From assembly GCA_009761415.1 (NCBI GenBank), contig QUOL01000002.1:2418001-2482000 (forward strand): a DNA stretch of 64,000 nucleotides. The letters are read 5' to 3'. The notes beneath the pieces are model-generated. The model was given only the letters and a program-made list of their open reading frames with translations, searched no databases and was not told where the DNA came from. Positions within the stretch are counted from its first letter, which is position 1; each line of letters begins with the position of its first letter. Both the position numbers and the translations under genes were made by a program. Positions 45,925 through 55,632 of the stretch are shown here, piece by piece. The DNA comes from Sarcomyxa edulis (taxonomy: Eukaryota; Basidiomycota; Agaricomycetes; Agaricales; Mycenaceae).

Positions 45925-47997
45925 ATGAGTAGACTCAACGCCGGCGCATACGAATTCGTTCCGGGCAAAGGATTCGTCGCACCAACTCCCCGCCCACCTC
46001 CACCGCCCGAGCCTGTAGATCGACCTGAGCAGACAGAAGCTCCCAAGCCTGCTCCTACAATCTCTCTCAATATCGGAGGTGCCCCAAAGCCCCCTGCACC
46101 ATCTCCTGTGCCTACACCAGCACCTGCACGTACACCAGCACAAACTACGCCGAAGCCTGCTGCTACACCTGTTGTGTCTGACAAAATCCCTGCGAAAGTG
46201 GGAATCGTATCGGCCGCTGCACCCTCATCTAAGACGTTCTCGAGTGAAAAGGCAAAGACAGATACTCTTGCTATCGCCAAGGAAGTCCTGACCATTGCCG
46301 ATGAATCTGTTTTGGAGGATCTCTATGGAGATGGTACGTTTGTCAGATCCTTCCATGTACTTCGAGATTTAATCTCAATTAAAACAGTCAAGGAACATCT
46401 CAACATCGTGTTCGTTGGACATGTCGATGCCGGGAAGAGTACCATGGGCGGAAATCTTCTTTTCCTATCAGGCATGGTCGACAAACGGACCATGGAAAAA
46501 TACGAGCGAGAGGCCAAAGAAGCAGGACGTGAATCCTGGTATCTCAGTTGGGCCTTGGATTCCACACCACAGGAACGACTCAAGGGAAAGACTGTCGAAG
46601 TCGGACGTGCTTATTTCGAAACAGTCATGCGCCGATACACCATCCTGGACGCCCCGGGACATAAAACGTTCGTACCATCCATGATCTCCGGAGCGGCTCA
46701 GGCAGATGTTGCGATCCTCGTCATCTCAGCCAGGAAGGGTGAATTCGAAACTGGGTTCGAAAAGGGTGGTCAGACTCGCGAGCATATCATGTTGGTCAAG
46801 ACAGCTGGAGTATCCAAACTTGTCGTCGTCGTCAACAAGATGGACGATCCCACTGTACTATGGGAACAAGCTCGGTACACGGAGATCAAGGAGAAGTTGA
46901 TCCCATTTATCAGGGCCGCTGGATTTAACCCTAAAACCGACGTTACTTTCATTCCTGCGTCTGCTTATACTGGCGTCAACCTCAAGGAACGCGTCTCAAA
47001 GGAAATCTGCCCATGGTGGGAGTGAGTTACAATCTATTCCTTTCTTCGTATCATGGCTTATTCGTCACAGTGGCCCTTCTTTCCTCGAACACATGGATCA
47101 CATGCCAATGGTAGATCGCAAAGTCAACGCCCCCTTGATGATGCCCATATCTGAAAAATACAAAGACATGGGTACCATCGTTGTCGGCAAAGTCGAATCC
47201 GGACGCCTACGCAAAGGAGAAACCCTGATGCTCATGCCAAATAGGGAATCCGTTGAAGTTGCCGCTATCTACAATGAAATGGAAGACGAGGTCAATTCAG
47301 CTCTATGTGGTGATAACGTTCGAATCCGGTTGCGCGGTGTAGACGACGAGGATATCACGCCTGGATTCGTGCTTACTAGTCCACAAAGTCCTATTCACGC
47401 CGTGCGTCAATTCGAGGCTCAGCTAGCTATCCTGGAGCACAAGAATATTATATGCGCTGGATACTCGGCTGTCATGCATATCCATACCCTGGCTGAGGAA
47501 GTCACACTACCTGTGAGTACACTGTTTCTCGTTGGGTTGCCCTTCACTAAAGGTTTTGTAGGCTCTGCTCCATTACTTTGACAAAGCCACAGGGCGCAAG
47601 TCGAAGAAGCCACCGCAATTTGCCAAGAGAGGTAACGCGATGTCTTTAGTGCAGAGAAACGTACTGACCAAATACTGCAGGTCAAAAAATCGTTGCTCTT
47701 ATAGAGACAACTGCACCTGTTTGTGTCGAGCGATTTGCCGACTATCCTCAACTAGGACGATTCACCCTGCGAGATGAAGGTGCGGATTTTTCACTTTTTC
47801 TCTGTATTCCTCTACTGACGTTCTCGACATCAGGGAGGACGATAGCTATTGGAAAGGTACGTGAATTCCTGGACGAAAAAAGAACCGTATATTGACAGGT
47901 TGTTTCACAGATTACTAAACTGGTTGAAGGGACGACTGAAGAACTTGCCGAGGGCGTTGCAAATCTATCGGTTGGAGGAGCTACCGCGTCTGCGTAA
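45925..47997 (+). CDS. sup35: Eukaryotic peptide chain release factor eRF3 (SUP35)
   Basis: GTPase that works with eRF1 to end translation and links to poly(A)-binding protein. Exons 45925-46333, 46388-47021, 47071-47512, 47562-47631, 47681-47779, 47834-47856 and 47911-47997 give 587 residues. The N-domain (about 135 residues) is rich in Pro, Ala and Lys and lacks the Gln/Asn prion repeats of baker's yeast Sup35. It opens with RLNAGAYEFVPG, a PAM2-like motif. The G domain shows GHVDAGKST (G1), DAPGHK (G3) and NKMD (G4). Domains 2 and 3 follow, including KTAGVSKLVVVVNKMDDP and ETTAPVCVERFADYPQLG. The 54 nt first intron has no stop and is a multiple of three, so retention would insert 18 residues. 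Confidence 0.95.
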
Positions 47998-48941
47998 GGT
48001 GTAATACGACGTACTTAGATACTAACAAATTGTATACGTTGACGATCTTCCTTCATGACTGCGACGCAAGTTTCGCTAGGTTTCGAACCTGCAATCCGAA
48101 CTTCACCTGACGGTTCACAATCCGAAGCGAAAAACTGTATCCTTGTTTGGCTTTCCTCCCGTTGTCAAACAACGCGTCCCCTCCTCTTCAAGCTCAAATT
48201 GAGCTCAAGTTCTGACTTGGCTCGCTCGTTACGATATAAGTATATGTTTCGGTGACAAGTGCGGCTTCGACAATCCTCTAGTTTTCAGTAGACTCGGATT
48301 CTCCGGTGTCTATTGTTGACTGCCTGCCTGGGACGGCGGAATGCTGCGAACCCTTTGGTCGACCTGAGCCTTCATCGATACTTGCTCCGTTCTACCGCTG
48401 TACCTGCTTTTGAAATTGATCTGAGATGTTGACTAGAGCACCTGAATAATTCTGGCAGAGAATGTGTCCTAACAGATTGAATACTGATCTGTCTAGCAAT
48501 CCCTTTGAGAAGAAAAGCTAAAAAATACTGGACACTACGAAGGCAAATATTCTGGCGAGGCAACGACGAGCGGGAACGTCATTCCGCACGGTGGGCATCG
48601 ATAGATGATATAATGTTATTGTCCTAGGTAGAAAAAACTGAAATCTCTCCGGAATGTATTCTCGTTGTTGATCGAACATTGATCCCTTGGTCAAATGCAT
48701 AGTATACTCCGTAACTCTTTTTATCGCGGTCCTCGACATATTCCAAGTGGTGGATCATGAAGCTGTTATGCAGGGCTATCAAGCCATATGAACTTTCACG
48801 ATAACTTGGTTCCTAGCCAATGCGAGCCAAAGGAATGTTGAAAAAATCCAAAAGAAATCTAAAGAAATCTAAAGAAATCGGGAAGATTGAAACCAAACAT
48901 CCTCGACCTTCCTCGACCGAGTAGTATACATCAAAAAACAA
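47998..48941. other. Intergenic, with a tRNA-like fragment
   Basis: 944 bp. A sequence at 48078-48096 matches the T-arm of the tRNA at 48942-49031 in 18 of 19 positions but is not part of an intact tRNA. A short tandem repeat of a 10-mer (AAATCTAAAG-like, three copies) lies at about 48847-48880. No protein gene is recognised. Confidence 0.45.
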
Positions 48942-49031
48942 TGACCGGGGCAGGTCTCGAACCTGCAATCTCCTGATGGCGTATCACAAAGTGAATCGTA
49001 GTCAGACGCGATGCCATTTCGCCACGCGGCC
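48942..49031 (-). tRNA. tRNA-Arg(ACG) with an 18 nt intron
   Basis: Read on the minus strand from 49031. An A box TGGCGAAATGG begins at tRNA position 8. The anticodon stem TCTGA/TCAGG encloses a loop CT-ACG-A, then an intron of about 18 nt (TTCACTTTGTGATACGCC), then A. The T-arm is GCAGG-TTCGAGA-CCTGC, containing the B box GGTTCGAGACC. The acceptor stem GGCCGCG/CCCGGTC has one C-C mismatch at pair 6-67 and a G-T pair; the discriminator is A. A run of six T follows shortly after, as a Pol III terminator. The mature loop CTACGAA matches yeast tRNA-Arg(ACG) as I recall it. The acceptor mismatch leaves some chance of a pseudogene. Confidence 0.78.
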
Positions 49032-49277
49032 ATGAATGTGCTTCAGGTATGGTCAATAGTAGGGTCACGTCCAACCTTTCAACTCTACTACTTCTTGGCT
49101 CTCTTCATCATTTCATGTACCCGTCCGAGCAGTATAGCTGAGCCGTTGAGCTTCAGAATGGCTCTAGAAAGCTCTAGAACATTGAATTGCCAATAAGCCG
49201 CCACATTGCCCTTTTGAGATGCATGGGAACTTTCTGGCACGCACTAAACTTGTCGGAGCAACAAGTCTCTTGATAGC

Positions 49278-49877
49278 ATGCCTCCGCACCTCCGAATGAA
49301 TGCAGTCGCGTTCATATCTCCCCAGAATCATCCCATTCTAATCCGCACGTTCTCGAAACAGGATGAGCATGCTATCAAATACCACTACATCGCCCACACG
49401 AGTCTCGACGTTATTGAGGAGCGAGGTCAGTCCGTTGATACGCTCACTCTCGCATCCTAACCCTTTGAGGACAGTCAACTTGGGTGGAAAGTCTACCGAA
49501 TGCTACCTAGGTCTCTTGTATGCTATGGAAGACGTTGCAGTCTACGGTTATATAACACCTCTGAAAGTCAAGATTGTGATGGCTTTAGCTCTGTCTGATT
49601 CAGTTGTCCGAGACGTGGAAGTGATCATGGTGTGTGGTTTTCTCTTCTTCGTTTTGTACAGCTTGCTTGATAGGACTGCCAGATATTCAAAGCATTGCAC
49701 ATGGCATACTATTCCGCCATTTCGAACCCATTCTTGAAGCTAGACGCTCCAACAGACGCAACAAGCGATCATTCTCCATTTTTATTGGTAGGAAGTGGGA
49801 AGTGGAAAAGCTTCAGACGGCGTGTCGACGAGATTAGCAGAGTTGTCAGCAATGCTACACCTGTACCGACGGCATAA
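49278..49877 (+). CDS. TRAPP complex subunit TRAPPC2L (Tca17)
   Basis: Sedlin-fold subunit of the TRAPP tethering complexes that act as Rab GEFs in ER-Golgi and Golgi traffic. Exons 49278-49425, 49475-49629 and 49683-49877 give 165 residues, close to the family length. The longin-like fold is recognisable: NAVAFISPQNHPILIRTF, KYHYIAHTSLDVIEERV, then CYLGLLYAMEDVAVYGYITP and the closing helix IFKALHMAYYSAISNPFL. The start MPPHLRMNAV is used because the first strand begins at NAVAF, though the second Met is only six residues later. Splice joins fall within the conserved helices and restore them exactly. Confidence 0.88.
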
Positions 49878-50178
49878 TTCTACGTTGACAAACCGGCAAG
49901 TGCTCCATATCTCCCTTTTGCCCACTAGCGGCCAATCTTCATACCCCTGGCTCCTCTCTCACAGGCTTCGGGAATCCCATCCTCCCTCGTCGTTTGTGAG
50001 AGGCATTCTGATCTCTTCGGACTTCGAATGGTGCGAACCTAGACGAAAACTAAATGTACCCTTCAATTGACTCAGTTGTTCATAGAGTACCACTTCTGAG
50101 ACAGATACGGGGTATACATGTTTAGTGATGGTTATATCGCGGCTTCGAAAGATGCATTGTCATCCATGTACATTACGA

Positions 50179-53100
50179 CTATAATCCCATCATCGCTTGC
50201 CCCAAATGATCGAGTTCTTCTTTCGCCTCCCTCGCCATAACTCTGACAACAGCATCCTCATCTGTAGAAGAGATGTACGCTAATGTCGTTCTCGCTCGTT
50301 TCATGAGCTCACTGGGGAAGATAGATGTCGACGTAGATTCCGATTCGTATACTTCCGAGATGGCTTCTCGAATGAGGAGTGCAAGTAAATGAATCGCAGC
50401 GCGTCGCAATGGAGGTAATTTGGAGTTTGTAGTCGTCGGCTGGTCATCCAGAGTCGGCGCCGGCGTCGAAGCTTGCTCTTTAGACGCAGTCGCAGTTATA
50501 CTCTCGACTTGTAACAGATCGATCATGGCGTCCGATAAATCAGCCGTATATCGCAAGAGAGACAACGCGTGAGTGCCTTCACAATCTGCGAGCAATGACA
50601 AGGAAGATGTTCGTAGCGTGGTTGGTACATGTGGAGATCTGACGACGTTGAAGAGCGGTGGTACCAATATATCCACTGACAGGCAATGAGGTCAGATTGA
50701 CATTCGTCTGTAGGAGTAGATGACTAGTCACCGTAGATCCCTAGAGCACTCCCGCATTTCCGTATCACCTGCCCCAAGGCTTCTCCGATCCTGATTCTCG
50801 TGTCCATATCTTGCTGTGTCAACAGAGAGGTCTCGCCCAATCCATCCAATCCCTTGGTGTACGAATTGACTAGACCTTTCAGGACGTCCTTGCCGAAAGT
50901 GTCCACCATAGCAGCGAGTCCCTGAACAGCGTTAAGAAACATGTACGAGTCGTCGTCCTGGATTGATTGAAGAAATATAGAAAGAATAGCTGGGACGAGT
51001 GCTGCATCTAAAGTTACACGCGGCTCGGTATTGGTACTTGAGCGAGGGGTAGGGGTGACTAGTTGTCGAAGGAGTAGAAGACCATGCGCTCGGACAGGTA
51101 GGATTGGGTCTTGTAGCAGTTTGAGGGCTTTCTGATAAACTTCCTGGGGGTCTTCTTCGTCGTTCGAGAGGCGGGATTTTTTTCTGGCAGCAGACGATGT
51201 AGAGGCTAATCGGGCGGTCATGACCATTCGAGCTTCGCGCGCTAATGGTCTGATAGAGGGTGCAGAGTCGTTGGTTAATGGCTCCAGGAGTGAGAAAATG
51301 TCGTTCAATATGGGTGCTGTGCGAGCCGAAAGATCTTCGTGCGCTGGGATGGGTTAGTCAAGAAGAAGCACAGAAAGTGATCGCAGAGATGAATACCTTC
51401 CAGTAAAGACAACAGTAGATTTATTGCTGTTTCTGTCATTTCATCGTCCGCCGAGGTAAGTTCCTCTCCAGGCGTATCATCGTCGCTATCCCCCTCGTCG
51501 GAATTATCTTCATCTTCAGGTACCAATCGAAGGTCCTCCATACGCAAGCTAGATGAATGGCGCGGATGTCGTCCTGGACTGGATTTATCGACTTCGGGTG
51601 CAGGAGCATTTGCGGCATCAAGGGCATGTTTCACGAACGACAGGATGTGTTCGGGTTTGCTCAGGATGTTAGACGACGCATCGCTCCCTGACAATTGCGT
51701 TTGAATCTGTATGATAATTTGTAGATACAATAGCGTCCTGCAAATTGATGCGTTAGAATGTTGGAAAGCATGTTTTTGTATTTGACTCACCGCATCGGGT
51801 CGTTCTCCTGCTGTGATTTTCGTTCACGATATGTTTCAAGCAATCTTACAAAGAGCTCGGAAGACATGTCCGAGCGGTCAATTGATTTGAGGAAGCGTAC
51901 AAAGTGAACAGGATCGGGACGAAGATCTAGGAAATTATTGTCGAGGAGTTCTTCGGCTTCATCCGCTCGGCGCAGGTCCTCCGGAGTGAGAAATGAGAGA
52001 GCTGGAGGTTTCTCTGATCTAACATGATATGAGGAACGAGACTTTTAGAAATTCTAGGGTACAAACTTACTCGTCGATCCGGCGAATGTCACCGCCGATA
52101 CCTACTTGCCAATCCCCTCCTTCACCATTCAAGATATCCCATAGAATGTTGATGCCTTCCGTAGAGTTAGACACCCTTCCCCATGTTGTTAAAAGACCCC
52201 TCAGGGATTCCTTCAGCGCAGGGTCCGATGTTTTGGCGTGATCCAAATGTGACAAGAGAGAATACAGTGCCGATGTAATGGGTGAAAGAAGGGTAGATAT
52301 CAGTGTAGGCGAAGGATCTGTGTTCGTTATTAGCGTTGTCAAAGTCGACAGAGCGGCTTCTGGTGTCAGATCAGGAGCTGCGTCTGATTTCGATTCAAGA
52401 GGCGTTATGTGAAGGAAAGGCGAGTGCAGGATTGGAAGGAGTATGTTTGCCACCAGCGCATGAGAAGAAAAGGTACCATCTGTTGTTAACATACGAGATA
52501 TTGCAAATGCAGCAGCCCTTTTGTGACTTGGAGGGGCATTATCGGAAAGCAGTCCAACAATTCGAGGTATGGTTGCGCCGAAGTATTCCTTGGAAAAACT
52601 CTCAGAAAAAGCAATACATAGGTCCACGAGTACTCACATCCGGTTTCATATTGGCTGGCACTGCAGTCAACACACGAGCAACGTGTTCCAGCTTTTCCAG
52701 TGGCGCGTCATCTGTGGAAGCTTCTTCTCCAAACACTGCAGCGCATAGACCAGTGACGCCCTCTGGTCGCAAGAGTTGTCTACTCAGAAGGGAAGCGCAT
52801 GATTTCTGGACATGGGGCGGATTGGGACTTGCTGATGATAGCACAGCGCCTAGTGCAGCTATAGTCTGAGAGGGCGGTAAACTGCGTATATGTGAGTGTG
52901 ATAGGTAATATGGTCGCGATACACGTACATTGCCAACAGTCGCATGGCCATGGGCCGGACTGCATCCAACGTAGGAGTCGACTCTGATGCGAGCGATTTT
53001 GGGAGCCAGCCAAGAGCTAGACATGGTCTCAACATATCAGCAACATGTCTATTTAGTATTGTAGCCGTGACAAGTGTCTGTGGGATAGGTCCTTGCAAGC

Positions 53101-53596
53101 CGTGGGGGAACAGGAGGGCCATAACACCAGATAGAAGAGAAGAGAGGAGTTGGTAGTCCTCGGGTGCGGTAGTGAGATCGATGATCTTGGACCTAATTCG
53201 CGAATCCGGTTTAGGTTTGCTTGGCCACGACGATATGACACGGTTCAGTAAAGGATCTACCCCCCATTTGAAGACTATGGAAGTAAGGGTCCGAAGTTCG
53301 GCCAAATCGCGAGTTCCAATAGCAGGGACTTCACTTGGGGGACCATCCGTGCCGATGATATGCTGGACTTTCTCGACAATAGAGAAAGCCTCTTTGGCAG
53401 TCGTAACTTGCAACTGCTCCACCGTCTGTGAGCTGTCAGGCGCATCCTGAAGGCCCAGATGTGTGTAATATTGAGAGAGACGCGTCACCAGAATGGCCTT
53501 GAGATCAGAGGGTTTTACTTGCTCATCGTGGGTCTTCGTGGAATCTATGAGAAACAGCCCCGCAGAGAGTGCGGTGGAGAGTTCAGACCTCGACAT
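50179..53596 (-). CDS. TANGO6/RTP1-like HEAT-repeat protein (RNA polymerase II assembly)
   Basis: Minus-strand exons 53596-52929, 52881-52638, 52588-52071, 52018-51791, 51737-51397, 51343-50732 and 50675-50179 give 1035 residues. The protein is almost entirely alpha-helical HEAT-like repeats. The C-terminal third is the best marker: PVRAHGLLLLRQLV, DDSYMFLNAVQGLAAM and RIRIGEALGQVIRKCG, followed by ILVPPLFNVVRSP, which matches the Rtp1/TANGO6 C-terminal domains. Yeast Rtp1 helps assembly and nuclear import of RNA polymerase II subunits; TANGO6 was named from a secretion screen. An acidic loop (EDEDNSDEGDSDDD) sits around residue 610. The start at 53596 is the first ATG. Confidence 0.82.
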
Positions 53597-54013
53597 CGTG
53601 GTAGGAGCAGAAAAGCGCAAAATGAAGTCACATGTCGAATATCAGCCTGCTTTAGGACATCGCGACTCGGCTTAGACTCGGCGACAACTCGGCGAGAGAA
53701 GAACACCCAGTCAACTAACGTAGCGAAGGTATCTACTCGAGGGACGGTACATGTGAGTAACACTAGTATCAGAGACCAGGAAGACATGCAAGAGAGACCG
53801 TAGATGATTTAATCAACTTCACCGAGGATGTATTGTAGCAGCATTGTCGAGCAGGCTACAGCTACTATGCTTGTCAAAGGCTCTCGAGCTGTCCGGAGTC
53901 CGACCTTTCTCGTGTTACTGTATTCTTGAATACTCGCCCAGACATAGTTCACTGACAATTACTGAGCGAGAGATATAACGACTGTATTTATCATTATTTC
54001 ACTAGAACGGGGC
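53597..54013. other. Intergenic spacer
   Basis: 417 bp between the RTP1-like start and the carrier stop. Short open frames only; nothing recognised. Confidence 0.5.
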
Positions 54014-55362
54014 TCAAGGCCTGTGATTCAAGTCAGGCGCTGGACAAACACCAGGAACGGGGGTCAGACGTGTCCTCACCTTCTTGGTCATTTCGTATAT
54101 TCTCCTTTGGCCTGCAAACAAGATTGCCGCGGTCAGTACACTTTGGACAACTTTGCTCCCGATGCCCTTGTAAAGACCCTCGACGCCTTCTTCCTTCAAT
54201 ATTGTAAGTAGACCATCGAGGGAGGACTTGTACCGCATAGCATTAGCCTGTCCTGCTTGTAGACGGCTCTTTATGACACTAGAACAATATGTTTAAGTTC
54301 CGCGCCATACTTAATACTTGGCACGACTTACATGTACGGATACGTCGTGGTTGTGGCGACTGTAGAGACCTGTCAATATTGGACGCCACATGTCGATTGG
54401 TTCATTTACCTAGCTTGGAAAGAGCCCCGAGGAAGAAAAAGTCCCAATCCGACAGAATTGCTACCGCAGTCGCAAGTCCTGCCGCCCTCAGCTTTGTGGT
54501 CCTCCTCGCAATCAGTAGATTCTTCAGCTGTTCAAAAACAGTGTACTGCAGAACAGGGTTGATGACTAGTACCAGCGCTGGACCAAGTCCCCGCCAGAAG
54601 GCTCTGACAATGCGAAACAAGTCAGGTCATGAGAATAAAACTATACGACTAGAAACCCACTGAACGCCACCTTTTGCAAGAATGCTTTGAATGGTTTCGA
54701 TGAAGCCAAGTTTCTTTAGGGTGACCTTCGGGTTCGAAGGGTCGTCCGGAGCTTGATTCAGTGTGCGAACTGCTTGTGAGGTTTGAATAACCCAGATAGG
54801 ATTGCTGATGATAGTAGTCGCCGAGCCTTGCCATGAAAGTCAGATACAATTACAAGGTCGCTCGTTTAAGACATACCTGCGATGAGCCCAGTCAAGATAG
54901 ACTCGATGGTAGTCAGACCTTTTCCTCCTGGCCTTGCTTTGAGAAGGATCCCTCGGGACCGCTCATAAAAGTAATAGTACACGCTAAGACACCACTATCA
55001 GTAATCAAGATGAATGTGATGCGCATATAGACGTACCCGTTCGTCACAGCAATTCCAAACAAGCTTGAACTCAAGCCACTATACAAGCCAAGTGCTCCTT
55101 CCCTTTTGATGATATCCAGTACGGCTTGGTATACAGACTAGTCCTGTAAGCACTATAGCATGAATGCATCGGTTGAGCTCACCTTCTGCTCATTCTTGGT
55201 TTCTACGGCTGCGCGTGTCGACAAGAAAATCAAAGGACTTTCAAGAGCATCAAGACACAATATACGTGTACGACAGCATAGAAAGAGGACACACTATGTT
55301 GCCGTCATTGCTACGATTCCACCAGCAGCTCCAGCGAGAGAATGAATAACTGAGTCGCTCAT
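54014..55362 (-). CDS. Mitochondrial-carrier-family protein, peroxisomal adenine nucleotide type (ANT1/PMP34-like)
   Basis: Six-helix solute carrier of three tandem repeats. Minus-strand exons 55362-55295, 55237-55183, 55137-55037, 54983-54877, 54826-54661, 54603-54410, 54359-54332 and 54278-54014 give 327 residues. The three signature segments are YPLIFLSTRAAVE, NPIWVIQTSQAV and YPYIVIKSRLQAG. All three lack the acidic residue of the usual P-x-[DE]-x-x-[KR] signature, and the N-P-I-W form of the second is typical of the peroxisomal ATP/AMP (ANT1) and CoA/FAD/NAD (PMP34) carriers. So it most likely moves a nucleotide across the peroxisomal membrane for fatty acid activation. The 28 nt exon 7 lies in the third signature. 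Confidence 0.85.
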
Positions 55363-55632
55363 TGTGAAAGACGAATGGTATATTGGTTGGTGTGAAAAGA
55401 GGATAAGTTAGAGGCTTGACAGGCGTTGCAAGGAAATCGAAGGCAATTCTGCCGGAGAATACTTCAAAGTTACAGGCGGGTTGGTAAAAGCGGATGAAGG
55501 GAATCGAATCACATGAATGCAACCGGCAACGCGTCGCGTCTTTATCACGATCGAAATTGAGTGTGATAGTCTCAGAAACGGATGCAAAAATATTATGTAT
55601 GGTATCAAAATCGTACTCTACTCCGTTCTACA

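Noticed and set aside
48847..48880. Short A-rich tandem repeat, considered as CRISPR-like or telomeric
   Set aside because: Only three copies of a 10-mer with no spacers. It is a simple microsatellite-like tract.
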